Below, piece after piece: positions 10,880 through 22,235 of a DNA stretch of 64,000 bases (position 1 is its first letter; every line of letters starts with the position of its first letter). Made by a program: the position numbers and the translations under genes. This stretch comes from Diabrotica undecimpunctata (lineage: Eukaryota; Arthropoda; Insecta; Coleoptera; Chrysomelidae), in NCBI RefSeq assembly GCF_040954645.1, contig NC_092803.1:67676427-67740426 (forward strand). Reading direction: 5' to 3'. The notes under the pieces were generated by a model. The model searched no databases. It was not told where the DNA came from and saw nothing but the letters and a program-made list of their open reading frames with translations.

Positions 10880-11400
10880 AATCCTAGGTATTTAAAACGT
10901 GGTACGTGCGTTTCTATTGGTATAAGCATATTGGAACCCTAGCAAATTTGGCGTCAATTTCTTCTCAAAGTATTTTTGTTAATTTTGGTTTAACATGGTT
11001 TTTTTCTTCTTAATTTTCTAAGGCCTATTAATTTTGTTAAAAGCAAACTTCTGGAGTTCTAAAACTTGGCACATAAGTTTTCCATGGTGTAAGAATGATC
11101 TGTTGATTTTGGGATCGACTTGTCTTCTTTTCCTTTTCCTTCATTCTCTCCCGTATTTTTAAATCTTTCTTAAAACGTACCATATAGGTTCTATTTGGTA
11201 TACGAAAAAACCCTATTGATTTTGGTATCGTCATGTCTTCTTCTTCTTGTCGTGTTCTCACTCGTACGTTTACACATTTTTTTTTTCAAACAATATCCTC
11301 TAATCTTAAAACTTTATAGATAGGTTCCATTTATTTTAGGATAAGGGTCCTTATTGATTGTGGAGTCAACACTTGTACAGCACTTGCAAAACCTTTACAG
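10880..11400 (+). repeat. Degenerate 110-170-bp tandem repeats, copy A
   Basis: Four diverged units, each opening with a TTAAAACNT-like motif (about 10892, 11060, 11171, 11307), followed by a ttctat-ggtata block, an attgattttgg-tcg block and a cttcttctt tract. Spacings 168, 111 and 136. The minus strand of one unit is an open frame reading IPKSIGFFRIPNRT, but each unit is too diverged to claim a protein. Same structure at 24860-25390. Confidence 0.6.
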
Positions 11401-11689
11401 CAACGGAAAAAATTATTTCACAGTTTAGTTAAATAGGAATAATGAACATGAACAATGAAGTCCTAGCTGAAAAACAACTGCAAAAAACCTGCATAATCTT
11501 AGTAAATACGTATTTGCGGTTACCTAGAATCTTTTTAATCAATTTTATAAATGCTTTTTGAACAAGGTTTGCCATTTTTTTAGTCTTTTTTTATTTTTTA
11601 AAAATATATACTTAATCATTCACCCTTTTTAATAACTTGTCTCAGCTATTATTAGTTGGCTACACCGTACTGATGACGACCAATGAGTC

Positions 11690-12894
11690 AGAAATACGTA
11701 TTTGTAAAGATTTCTATTATTGTCCATCTTTCTATTGCATATATTTCTTTTTACGGATTATTTCCTGTTAATATATTCCCTATAATAAGGTTTAACTTAT
11801 CTTCTTTGCCAAATTAAAATATAGATGTCTCCCTAAATACATGTTCGCGTACGGCTTTGGTAAATAGTACTTATTCTGGAATAAAAATCAGTCAGCAGTG
11901 CTCGATCCATAGCAACATTCAACAAATAAAAAAAAAAACGATAAAGAAGTCGTTTTAAGTATATCGAATGTAATGCTTGTAATATTAGAATGTCTTTCCT
12001 TGTTAGTTATTTCTCAGATCTACTTTTACCTTATGCCTTTGATATATATTTTCTAGTGTCATTCGTTGTGTTTTAATTACAATAATATAGGGAAGTTAAA
12101 AGGTTTTGTATTCTATTATGTTTAATTATTGGAAATTATTATGTTAAAGCACTTGTTGGTTTTTTGGTTTTGAAGAAGTGGTTTAAGAGTTGTTGCATAT
12201 CGTTTTTGTTGCTTATTACTGGTACACACTTCTCTGATTTTGTATTACCTTATTTTAGGCATTATAAAACAAGTTTTAATTTGTCTTTCTTCCTAGATTA
12301 AAACTCTGCCCCTATAGATACTCACAGATAGCTGGTAAATGGTATTCTAGCAAAAAGTTTCAGTAATGAGATCAAGAAATTTCTTGAATTGCTGAATTTC
12401 TTTTCTTGTTTGGTTATTTTTCATCTCTACTTTTACCTTAAATCTTTGATGTATATCTTTGGTATTATTTGTTGCATCATCACGTTGTCATAATACATGG
12501 AAAAGTTTTGTGTTTTATTATGTTTGATAATTGAAAATTTATACCTTATTTAGGCACTTTCTTTTTATTTCGTCATTAATAATATTAAATAAAACTAGTT
12601 TCAATTTGTCCTTCTTCCTAGATTAAAAATCTGACCCTATAGATGCTCACAGACAGCTGGTAAATAATATTCTAGAAAAAACCTTCAGTGATAAGCCAGT
12701 CGCTGGCGCTCGGTCCACAGCGACATTCGACACCTAAATGTTTCAGTAGAAACCTAAGACTGGTGAAAACACCGAATCTTTCTTTTGGAATATCAGTTAT
12801 CTCGGCTCTTTGTGTAGTGTCTTTTTCATTTTCGAGAAAAATAAAATCTTCTATCTCAAGATAAAGTTCAAAATAATACATGAAAATTAAAAGG
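11690..12894 (+). repeat. Diverged tandem monomers (~330-480 bp), copy A
   Basis: At least three diverged monomers share ordered landmarks: ttaataatattaaataaaac, tcctagattaaaa-tctgaccc, ctcacaga-agctggtaaat, agtcgcc/agtcagc-gctcggtcca, and ggttttgt-tt-attatgttt. The ctcacaga landmark recurs at about 12320 and 12645, giving a ~325-bp period; the last monomer carries an extra ~150 bp ending in the Cys-rich minus-strand ORF (12672-12881). These monomers are older than the segmental duplication, since copy B has the same series at 25640-26680. Confidence 0.65.
12672..12881 (-). other. Conserved short minus-strand ORF in the tandem monomer
   Basis: Sixty-nine codons, with the C-terminal part SLRFLLKHLGVECRCGPS followed by ASDWLITEGFF. 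The same peptide stretch recurs with few changes on the minus strand of every array unit in copy B, and a more distant form (AECCFGPSPADCFL) occurs at 25754-25954. No signal peptide, promoter or domain is recognised. Conservation is explained at least partly by recent amplification of the DNA; no function is claimed. Confidence 0.3.
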
Positions 12895-12908
12895 TTTTGT
12901 GTTTTGTT
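12895..12908. repeat. Left target-site duplication of the captured LINE
   Basis: TTTTGTGTTTTGTT, identical to 14286-14299. An uninterrupted monomer nearby (12504-12520) reads gttttgtgttttattatg across the same point, so the sequence between the two copies is an insertion. Confidence 0.8.
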
Positions 12909-14285
12909 CTTCTTCTCTTCTTCTTTTTATGTAGACATGACTCTGTCTGTTTTTCAATGTGCCTCCAGTATGTTGTCATTACATAGTTTTCGTGGTCTTC
13001 CTACTGATCGTCTTGCTATTGTGGAACCGTCTCTTTTCGTCTTTTCTATTTCTACTGTCGTACTCTTCTATTTCTTACCCAGTTTGTGATGTTCTCCAAC
13101 TTGCATCCACGTCGTATATCTGTACTTCTAGCTCTGTCCCATAGTGTCTTACCATCAATTTTTCTAAGTGTTTTCATCTCTGCTGTTTATAACATCCTTT
13201 TTGTCCTCTTTGTGTCAGGTCTTGTTCCTGCCGTGTATGTCATTATTGGTCTGATGACTGTTTTGTAAATTCTGCCTTTCGTTTCTTTCTCGATATTTTT
13301 ATTTTCCCATATTGTTTCATTTAGGCAGCCTGCGGCTCTCTTTGCTATATTTACTTGATCTTCCACTTCGGTTTCGAGATTTCCGTAGCTAGATAATGTG
13401 ATGCCTAGATATTTAAACTCCATCACCTGTTCTATTATTTGACCTCCCCGCTCCAATTTACATCTTAGTAAATTTGCTGTTGTAACCATGCATTTTGTCT
13501 TTTTGGGGAAATTAACTTGTTAAATTTTCTGGAGGTTATATTAAATTGGTGCAGCATACTTTGTAAATCAACTTCACATTGAGAGAGTAGTATTGAGTCG
13601 TCTGTATAGCAGATTATTTTAAGTTGTTTTTCTCCCATTTGTTATCCTTTGTTAGTTCTTACTTTTTTTATTATTTCATCCATAAGCAGGTTGAACAATA
13701 GAGGACTCAGGGAATCTCCCTGTCTTACCCCATTGCCAGCTTTACTAGGGTCGGTTAGTTCTTCTTCTACTTTTACTTTTATTGTGTTGTTTTGGTAGAT
13801 ATTTTCGATCGTTTTGATTATTGCTAGAGGTATATCTCTTGCATACAGTAAGTGGATAATGTCTTTTAATTTGACATAGTCAAATGCCTTTGTAAGGTCC
13901 ACGAAACATAGATATGCCGGTTTGTTGTATTCTAGTAATTTTTCTTGCACTTGCCTCATTATAAATATAGCGTCGGTGCATGATCTTTCCGACCTAAAAC
14001 CTTGTTGTTCTTCTGCTAGTGTTATAATTTCATTCAATTTATTTGTTATCACTTTGGTTGTTAATTTTAGTGTTGTGTTTAATAAATTAATACCTCTGTA
14101 ATTTTCCGGGTCCGATTTGTCTCCCTTTTTAAAGAGAGGTATTAGGATGCTTGATCTCCATTCTTGAGAAATTCTGTTTTGTTCTATTATTTTTTGGATT
14201 AGTTTTAATAGTTGTTTGGTCTGATATGGTCCTCCGTACTTTAGGAGTTCGTTCGGTATTCTGTCCTCTCCTGGTGATTTTCTAT
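12909..14285 (-). mobile_element. 5'-truncated LINE inserted in a tandem monomer
   Basis: Flanked by 14-bp direct repeats. The minus strand starts inside the RT domain (SPGEDRIPNELLKYGG, about 14275), then PENYRGI-LLNT, EEQQGFRSERSCTDAIF, FVDLTKAFDYVKLKD (motif A), NGVRQGDSLSPLLFN (motif B), CYTDDSILLS (motif C; the usual YADD is YTDD here), ISPKR (D), FKYLGITLS (E) and IMTYTAGTRP, ending in a GAA-type repeat at 12909-12935. Frameshifts occur near 13500-13640, with a stop at 13639. Length 1,377 bp. This insertion is the progenitor type of the repeated RT segment amplified in copy B. Clade not assigned beyond RTE/jockey-like. Confidence 0.85.
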
Positions 14286-14299
14286 TTTTGTGTTTTGTT
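14286..14299. repeat. Right target-site duplication of the captured LINE
   Basis: TTTTGTGTTTTGTT, perfect match to 12895-12908; followed by the continuation of the monomer (atgtttgaatattagaaatt). Confidence 0.8.
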
Positions 14300-14720
14300 A
14301 TGTTTGAATATTAGAAATTATTATGATGAAGTATTTAGTGGTTTAATTGAAGTGGTGTTAGAACTAGTGAATAACAATATTGTGGCTTGTTTCTAAAACA
14401 TACTTCTCTGATTTTGTATAACCTTATTTTAGTCATTTTCTTATTATTTCGTCATTAATAATATTAAATAAAACAAGTTTCAATTTGTCCTTCTTCCTAG
14501 ATTAAAAATCTGACCTTATAGATACTCACAGACAGCTGGTAAATGGTATTCTAGAAAAAATCTTCAGTGATAAGACAGTCGCCGGCTCTCGGCCCACAGC
14601 GACATTCGACGCCTAAATGTTTCAGTAGAAACCTAAGACTGGTGAAAACACTGAATCTTTCTTTTGGAATACTTTGTGTAGTGTATTTCATTTCTGAAAA
14701 AAATAAAGTTTTCTAGAATT
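14300..14720 (+). repeat. Remainder of interrupted monomer plus one further monomer, copy A
   Basis: Resumes the monomer after the LINE insertion and includes a full set of landmarks (tctgaccttatagatactcacagac at about 14510, agtcgccggctctcggccc at about 14577). This is the last monomer in copy A; beyond 14720 the sequence matches 43.33 kb. Confidence 0.65.
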
Positions 14721-15982
14721 TTTACCAATTCATTCTAGTGTTCTAAACTGTTCTAAATATGTGAATTTCTTTTCTAGTTTGTTAATTGTCAGTTCTACTT
14801 TTACCTTATATCTTTGATATGTCTTTTGTGCTGTCATTCGTTGTGTTTTAGTCACGTTGTTACGTTTAATATAATATATTGGAAGTTAAATGAGCAACAA
14901 GTTAGCAATTTTAACACTTTTTTTCTTCGTTTTTTTTTATAGAGGCTTTTAATTTCACTTAGATCTTCTATATCGTAGATCAGTCTTTATAATGTTAATA
15001 CGTTGGCGTGTTGAGGAAGTACTGCCGAATTTGTCTGTTTTAGTATATGAAAGATATCTTTTAAGTGATACCAATTAAATAGTTGTATTGAATAAATTAT
15101 ACATATGGACAGGTTTATAAAACTCCGACTCTGTTAATTTTTGAGTTAATTTTTTAAAGGCATTATTTTATTTTTTGTTGAAAATCTTAATTTTAGCGAA
15201 GTAGTTTTGTATCTCGGTAAGTCCAGGTTTTTTAACATTATATAGTGAAGAAGTTGCGTGACCAGCGGAAGGTTCTAATAGTTTTAAAAAGATCAAGAAC
15301 GATCTAATCGAGAATGGAGACAACATAACAACAGTCAAATTCCAGTCAGCAGATGAGTACTTATGAAAATATTCAGGGAAATGTCCCGTAAAATTGATGA
15401 AACTTCTAGTCAAACCAATGAGAAATTAGAAATTTCTAGAAATTGTAATTAGAAATTCAAAAATGTTTACAGTAAAGTCGAGGAATGAATTAAAAAAAGT
15501 AAAAACGTTTTCTCGATCAAAATCGAAAGATCAAAACATAAATAATGTAAAATTTATTTCTCATTACAATCAATTGTGGTTAAGTCTCATATAATAATGC
15601 CAAACCGAAACAATTACAGATTCTTCTATAGTATTTATATAAGCAGTATTCATACTTTTAATTCAATTAAGTCGTGATAAAATCCACAATTAGTACCATG
15701 TTTTAGTATACAGCTGTGTGGTGATTTGAAACCATCAGTTTTTTTTTGTATTCTGAAAATATAGTCGGCAATTGATTTTTGGCGTAAGTTGGTATTTTTT
15801 GCAAATCCACTATAGTTTTGAAATAACCTGCTCTTATAGTATCTTGATAGACCTTTAGTAAATTAAGCTTCTGTAGAAGGAGCTACTAGACTGCAATAAC
15901 ATTAAGACATTAAGTTACGTATTTTCTGTAAATAATGTATACTACTGTATAAATATAAATGTAAATCAAGGTTCTGAAACTA
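14721..15982. other. AT-rich DNA shared with 43.33-44.77 kb; no gene
   Basis: Collinear with copy B. A minus-strand 81-codon ORF (15168-15413) has no domain and is not preserved across copy B. Copy B has an extra ~220 bp at 43822-44042. Nothing else is recognised. Confidence 0.5.
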
Positions 15983-16199
15983 CACTGACCGGCAAAAAAG
16001 TGTCCATCCTATAAATTTCCAAAAATAAAAATTCATTAGAAGTTTTATGCACTGTTTTATATTGTATACTTAACATCTTTTTATTTTTAATACATAAAAT
16101 GGTCATTACTGCTTGATTCTTTAGCATAATTTATTTAATTAGAAGGCTACAAAAGAAAATAGTGTAATATCGAAATGAATTACAAATAATAAAAATTAA

Positions 16200-17194
16200 G
16201 TACCGCCATTCTTTACTATATCACGTAAATGTGTGCCAAATATCTTGAAAAAATATTCAAAATTAAAGCTGTAATCTTGGAACGCGTTTTCCGTCTTGAT
16301 GACGCGCTGATGTAGCCTCTTAAGGGTGAACTTGAACAACATTGTCTTATATCATATAAAACATCAATAACCGTTTGCATACGATTTAGGAGGAAAAGGA
16401 ACAAATTTTAAATAAAAACATGTCTGCATTAGCTCTCCCTAAAATTTCATAACAAAAATTCCGCTCGTCATTCAACATCTCCTTCTCTTAGTTCTTTAAG
16501 ACATTGAAATTTATATGAAGGGAAATTATTTATTTTAAAAATTTTAAGACCGTGGAATTATGAATATTGAACTGGTCTGCAATAGTCCGAGAACTTATTT
16601 TAGGATTTTCTACATCTGCTGTTAATACATTTATTTAATTTTGATTTTCTAAATTTCTTGGTACCTCAGCAATATTGTTTGTACATGTACAATTATTAGA
16701 AATCACGGTCCCAGTATTTTCAAAATTTTGAAAAAATCACTTTTTTGCACTGACTAAATAAAGAACTGACAATTCGCACACTATTGCCTGAATAAAACTT
16801 TTTATTATTGCTACTTTCTCCTCAACTGAATACATTTTTAATAAACTTTATTGTTTTTTAAACAATAAATCACAAAATAAAAATTTTGGCAGTTTAACTA
16901 TTGTCAAATATCAGAAACATCAATATGACCAAACGCAACATGTCATACACATTCTTGCACAGCGTGTGGCCTGACTTTAAGGTGTGGCCTGAAACATGTA
17001 TTATATTCTCGCAAAATTTTGGAATACATTTAATTCGTAGAACAATTTTAACATTTGTTTTCGATACATATTTCAGTCCTCTACAAATCCTTTCAGTTTT
17101 TCTTGACTGTTGGTGTAAAATAGTTAGGGAAGCAGGAATTCATCAATTTAGAATTTTCCACTGGGTTTCCTATGGCCCATTTGACGATTCACCA

Positions 17195-17196
<2 letters not shown>
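16200..17196 (-). mobile_element. DUF4817-type transposon relic, copy A
   Basis: On the minus strand the element starts at the (TA)n edge with tggtgaatcgtcaaatgggcc, has ~340 bp of 5' UTR, then ATG at 16835: MYSVEEKVAIIKSFI, a damaged middle, FENTGTVISN, and (about 16550-16640) VENPKISSRTIADQFNIHNS, the second helix-turn-helix, then remnants of LKELREGDVE. This is the N-terminal order of DUF4817/IS630-type transposases. The DDE catalytic part is not recognisable. Copy A lacks about 57 bp near 16740 that copy B keeps; copy B lacks ~130 bp that A keeps at about 16205-16330. Neither is functional. Confidence 0.65.

Positions 17197-17234
<38 letters not shown>
17196..17234. repeat. (TA)n microsatellite at the right edge of duplication copy A
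   Basis: About 38 bases of pure TA. A similar tract occupies 45896-45933 at the same point of copy B, and homology between the copies stops at these tracts. Confidence 0.9.
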
Positions 17235-17236
<2 letters not shown>

Positions 17237-17317
17237 TGGATTAAAAGTCTTAAAACGCCTAATTATCTCTTAAATGGATGGTCCAACTTGTACAAGAACT
17301 AAGATACGCCTATTCTG

Positions 17318-17860
17318 TAATACAGAGATTTTAAATGTGATGCTTGAAATTTTGCCAGGTTTAAGGTTTTTCTGATATCATTAGTCACTTTGGTTTTCTA
17401 TATAAAATACTTCGTAGATTGTATTATTATTGGAATCCCTACTTCAATACGAGTTCAACAATATCTAACACTTGGTATTTTGTCTGGTCGTGAAGGTCTT
17501 AAATAAATAAAACTTCTTAGTGCCAAAGTGTTTTGAAGTAATTCAGTAAATTTAGGGTTCTGTGATTTTGACTGATAGTTATTTTATATGTTACAATAAA
17601 ATTTTTAATAAAAAAGAGCTAATTATAAAGTACCTAACTTGTTCAATAATACTCTCCCAAACCCTTTTTCTATCCATAAGACGACGGTACAAAAAATTGT
17701 AAAGCGCTTTGAGGAAATTGAACGAATAAAAGATGGCATTCGTACAGATAGATCATGAACATTACAATATACTATACATTATACATTACGTTATACATTA
17801 CAATAAAACTTCAGATAGTTCTGAAGGTATTTTCTTGTGACATTTTAAAGTAATTAATAT
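17318..17860 (+). mobile_element. DUF4817-type transposon fragment
   Basis: Close copy of 5338-5880, same orientation, including the frame that reads a helix-turn-helix near 17640-17755 (KTTVQKIVKRFEEIERIKDG). It lacks the 220-bp 5' end present at 5118-5338; instead ~80 bp of unassigned DNA and the (TA)n tract precede it. Confidence 0.5.
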
Positions 17861-17954
17861 TTAAAAGGAATAAGCAACAATTAAAGGTTAAAGTAAATTT
17901 GAAACTTCAATAAATTTACTTTAACCTTTAATTGTGGCTTATTCCCATTTAAAT
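17859..17954. repeat. Near-perfect palindrome with ~42-bp arms
   Basis: Left arm 17859-17900 and right arm 17912-17954 pair as inverted repeats (core AATTAAAGGTTAAAGTAAATTT) with only a few mismatches or single-base gaps; the spacer is 11 bases (gaaacttcaat). The left arm alone occurs at 5930-5970 without its inverted partner, so the palindrome formed at this locus by an inverted local copy. Confidence 0.85.
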
Positions 17955-18695
17955 AATAAAAATTTTAGATTGAATGCAGAGTTTTGACAAAAATGCACAT
18001 AAATCCTTACGCAAAACTGCACAAATACATTATGTAGGTCATTCTTCAGACTTACGTATTTTACAAAGAATTAATTTAAACCCTACAAAATCCAGTTGTT
18101 GCAAGAATTAAATGAAGTTGACTACGACTGAAGACTAAATTTTAGTGGTGTAATAATAATGACGAAAACTTCGGTAAAAATGTTTTTCCGGCGAAGCAAT
18201 ATTTACACTCTGTGGGAATGTAAATCGGGCAAATTTAAAGTATTGAAGTAAGGTAAATCCACAGTGGATACGTGAAAACAATACTCAAAGACCACCAGAA
18301 CTGAATGTATGATCGGAAATAGTAGGTACTCAGTTAATTGGGTCATTTTTTATAAAAGGAAATTTAAATAATTATGAACTGCTATTTAGTATTTAAATTG
18401 TACCTGCCCTGAAAAATAAATTTGGAGCCAATTTTAATGAGATGCGGTTTGAAGAAAACGAAGATAGTTTATTCTGGTGTAACTGTTCGGCGTTCTTTAG
18501 ATCAGGCATTTTCCGGATGTTTTCTCGTTCACTCGTTTTTATCCTAAAGATTATTTTTATTTGGCATACTTTAAAAGTAAAATTTATAAAACTAAACCAG
18601 CAAGTGTTGCAAAGCTAAGGCAAAGAATTATCGAAGAATCCATATTAAATTCTGGAAAAACATGAAGAAATGTATCAGATGCATTCAAGCATCGT
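17955..18695. other. No recognised gene
   Basis: AT-rich with short chance ORFs. No domain, RNA gene or element end was recognised. Confidence 0.4.
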
Positions 18696-18699
18696 TTAG

Positions 18700-18960
18700 G
18701 ATACTCTTAGCTGGTTTTTGAGTTTTAAAGTGCAAAAACCATCATCGGCAAGTGCAAGAGCACTTACTGATAATGCGCTGGCCAATAGGGTAAACTTGGT
18801 ATGTGTACCGAGACACACAGGCATGGAGGGGAACGAACGGACTGACGACCTGGCAATACAGGGCTCATCTACTCTGCCTAAGGGACTCAAACCTGTGATT
18901 GGAGGGCCCTTTAGTACTATTCAGGTATAAGTGTCTGAAGGGCTCACAATTGGGCCCTAC
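18700..18960 (+). mobile_element. LINE RNase H domain fragment
   Basis: The 70-codon frame from 18718 includes NLVCVPRHTGMEGNERTDDL, the C-terminal RNase H signature (normally W-V-P-G-H-x-G-I-x-G-N-E-x-A-D-x-L-A) of R1/jockey/I-type LINEs and also of their ORF2 tails. The catalytic Asp of the NE-x-x-D motif is present; the G of the PGH triplet is Arg. It continues LAIQGSSTLPKGLKPVIGGP before a stop. No RT was found upstream, so this is an isolated piece. Confidence 0.75.
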
Positions 18961-18989
18961 TCCAATCTACCATACCATAACCATACGTT

Positions 18990-19620
18990 CAATAATAACG
19001 AAGATGCTGTGTAGTGCAATTTTGGTAGTCGCCTAGTTTGTGTTTGGTATCTTATTATATTTGTTACATCCTATGTCGCAAATTAAGATTCGATTAGTTT
19101 TTTATTTTGGACTCAGCCAGAGGCCTTCTTTATGTCAATAAATCAAAATTTGTCTTATAGTAAATTTATTTTCATTCATAGTGACCTATGATATCTGGTA
19201 TGTAACTCTACACTCATTAAGATCGAAGATGCTGTCTAGTGCTCTTTTTGTAGTCGCTTTGTTTGTTGTTCTATCTTCATATAATCGTTATCCCCTCCCC
19301 TTTCACTTGTATACCGCATGTTAGAATTGTATCAGTTGTTTATTTTGTTGTCAGTCAGAGGCCTTCTTAAAGTCAATAAATCAAAATTTTTTGACTTTAG
19401 TAGGTTTTTAGTAGATCTATTTTCATCCGTAGTGTCCTATATCTCGTATGTAATTATACGTTCATTAATATTCAAGATACTGTGCAGTGCCTTTTTGGTA
19501 GCTGCCTTATTTTTTTTTATCTTAATGTAATCGTTATCCCCTCCTCTTTCATTTAATGTATCACACGCTGCAATAGGACGAATAACAACGGAGATCTAAT
19601 GTAATGCCCCTTTGGCAATG
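18990..19620 (+). repeat. Degenerate ~225-250-bp tandem repeat
   Basis: The motif gaagatgctgt-tagtgc recurs at 19000, 19225 and 19473 (the last as caagatactgtgcagtgc), with a truncated form at 19590. Each unit also contains cagaggccttctt-a-gtcaataaatcaaaat and atcgttatcccctcc. Periods 225 and 248, then 117. No coding content. Confidence 0.7.
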
Positions 19621-19869
19621 CCGATACGTTTGTTTTTTCCTCAATTGTACTAGCTACCTTCTTCTCTTTCCGACAACACCTTATATGTCGATATGTAGAA
19701 CAGTTCTCGAGCTGTGCCACTTTGCGAACAATTTACGTATTGATGACGGTCGCAAAAATATGTCGCGTATTTAATTATTTGTTTCCCATCAAAAAAGTGT
19801 TCAACATCGCTTAAGAAGTTTTTACTTAAAAATGGCCATCTACTAATAAAAAAACTCCATCTAGCCAAA

Positions 19870-21480
19870 ACATGCCTTACAATTCGAGGTATCTCCGTTT
19901 ACATATCACGCAACCACAAACATACAACACAACAATTACCATCCTCCAGGTCATAGTCTGGACGATTTCAGATATGAGATTCAAAAAACTTACACATCAC
20001 CTGACATTCAAAACACTGACACGACATACAACACACAAATTCCTAACTACACACACCAAAGACACTACACACATTAAAATACACATCAAATCTCATCATT
20101 CATTGTCACTCCATCGATCACAGAGTATTACAACCAACTACAAATTTTATTAGACACCTTAAATTCAGGCAGCTCTTTAAAATATGACATTAAACAAATG
20201 ACACAATACACAAACAACTTTATGTCACAAAACCTTCAAAAGATCTCAACTTAGAACTCATACAAATATAGTAGTCGAGTTTTAAGACAGTAGTCGAGTA
20301 TTAATCTCCTGTTAGAGGAGATTAATAACCAGTCGGTATACTTACGCTCATCCCGGTTATTCCGAGTGTCCATTAATATAGATGGACGCCCGATTCAAAC
20401 AACTGAGGAACTCAGGGAAGCAGCAGTGAGTATACGGAACTATTACGATTACTAGAATACTAGAACGAAGAGTTCCTTGTATCACTCGATGCAACACACT
20501 TACACGATACAAAATACACGATAAACCACATCTCTAACCAAATTCTGCAGTCAAACCCCACTAATCCTAATCGTTCCGGATATGTTAGAAGACGAAAACA
20601 ATTTCTTTGCAGTCTACGTGAACAAGTTGAATAAGATAGCCTACCTTTACACAACGAACCCAATTAATGCGAACCTCTGCAGAAAAAACTCAAAGTTTCA
20701 CCGGGAGTCAAATACCTAACCATCATAAACAGATCCAACCAAAAAACGTCCATCCCACTCCGCCGTCCAGTCCCAGAAAACATCACATAAACAAATCTAA
20801 ACGCACGCATTCCTTAATAATTCCGCAATCATTTATTTAAAACTCAAAATCTACCTATCTATCAAAATTCAAGTCACTTACAGTCAACTCTCCTTACAAA
20901 TCTGCCACACTTACAACCAAATCCAAAATCAACACATCACCCCTTATACCTTATATCCCATATTACAGTACATTAACATTACAGTTACACACAACACACA
21001 ACATGAACCTGCGACAGAAACAATACCTATTAAACCTTTACCCCCAACCTTACCGTCAAAAAACACAAAACGAAACACATACAACTCAATCTACACACCA
21101 ATCAACTCAAACAATCGATCCGAACCATCCCCTACAACCATCACACACAAGCAACAAAAAAACACAAGACAACTCAACAAGACAACAAAACCCAAGCTAA
21201 TGCCTTATAGATTTCGAACAAACAAACTTCTTCCCAATAACATAGCCCACTTAAAAGTCTATTCATTAGACAAAACAGCACCCCTGAACACATAACCCTA
21301 AACCTTTACCCCTAAATATCCACGAATTCCAGACAAAACTAAGAAACAATATCGTGATAATCACTATTGGCCCCATATACCTATTTCAATAACACTCCAC
21401 AAAAGTCACAACCAAAATCCAATCAAACCTCCATCTCGTCATGACAGGCGTTAACGAAAATTTTTCACAAAAAAACATTA
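19870..21480 (+). mobile_element. Possible heavily decayed jockey-type LINE
   Basis: Plus strand is A/C-rich and nearly free of G, as in some jockey coding strands. Weak signals in order: an endonuclease-like end near 19880-19980, DGRPIQTTEELREAA near 20380, PGVKYLTIINRSN (resembling RT motif E) near 20700, and KLKIYLSIKIQVTYSQLS near 20840 (thumb-like). All need frame changes and none is decisive. An 8-bp-stem hairpin (taatctcc/ggagatta) sits at about 20303-20326. Alternative: unrelated simple A/C-rich DNA. Confidence 0.3.
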
Positions 21481-22235
21481 AAGACCATCAATCATAAGGC
21501 CACTTCCCTAACATTTAAATTGTCAGTATAATTGTCCGCTAAAATAACATCCCTATACACTTTGTTCAAGTCTTCGAGAACTCAGAACAAAAATTGTCAG
21601 AAGCACTGAAACACTGAAGATTATACGTTGTGAGATCCCTGGATCGAATAACGTCATCCCCCTGCGCTTAAAATATTGTTCTAGATGCTGCCAAAGCGAA
21701 CGTCACAACACAGAATACCAACAAAGAGCCACTATCTCTCCAAACTGCGGACAAAATCACAAATCATATAAATGGCAGATGCACCATCCCGTTCAAACTA
21801 TTGCGACACATACTCGGCATATTCACACAAATGTCCCGCCAGAAAAACTGCTCCCACAACATAGAAACACACACATACAGTCACTACCCTAGACAAATTT
21901 ACTCATACGAACTCACTTCGGACATAAAATCGATAATTAACCTCATTCCTATGATCTTTTTCTACGTTTTACCTGAAAAAACACTTACCAATATCTCTAA
22001 CGAGATCTTCCGAAATATGTAAGGACACGCAATCGTAATGTCAACCTTCAACTTTTCTATAAATCAAAGATTTTAATCCCGTTACATCCCACCTAAGCTC
22101 TAGCTCCTAGAATGCACCCATTAGCCATCGACAAAACTACATAGCTCCATAGTCGATTTAATTTACACAAGGACATGGGAAGATTGTTTTTCTGTGGTTT
22201 CCCAAACTCATTGCACAACGTTAAGCTCCATCAAA
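21481..22235. other. Unassigned block of the duplication, copy B
   Basis: Counterpart of 7481-8235. Same ORF of 73 codons (21801-22022) with about five residue changes; no domain is seen and no gene is called. Confidence 0.4.

Larger units (their letters stand above)
7481..17196 (+). repeat. Segmental duplication, copy A
   Basis: Collinear with 21481-45892. The offset is almost exactly 14,000 bases from about 7481 to 13.0 kb: for example the ORFs at 7801 and 21801, 9058 and 23059, and 12880 and 26880 correspond. After 14.7 kb the homology resumes at 43.3 kb, so copy B is longer by the internal array. The left edge is near 7481/21481 (shared atcaatcataaggccac); the right edge is a (TA)n tract at 17196/45892. 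Over 7801-8022 only a handful of mismatches are seen, so the copies look about 95-97% alike there. Confidence 0.85.

Noticed and set aside
15983..16755. A Tc1-like element with inverted ends cactgaccggcaaaaaagtg and cacttttttgcactg
   Set aside because: The right 'end' lies inside the DUF4817 transposase reading frame and is absent at the same place in copy B, where the frame continues. The left sequence may be a real element end, but the pair is probably coincidence or filler at a small deletion.
16901..17302. 133-codon plus-strand ORF ending in an Ile-Tyr repeat
   Set aside because: The Ile-Tyr run is the translated (TA)n tract, and the rest is the antisense 5' region of the DUF4817 element.
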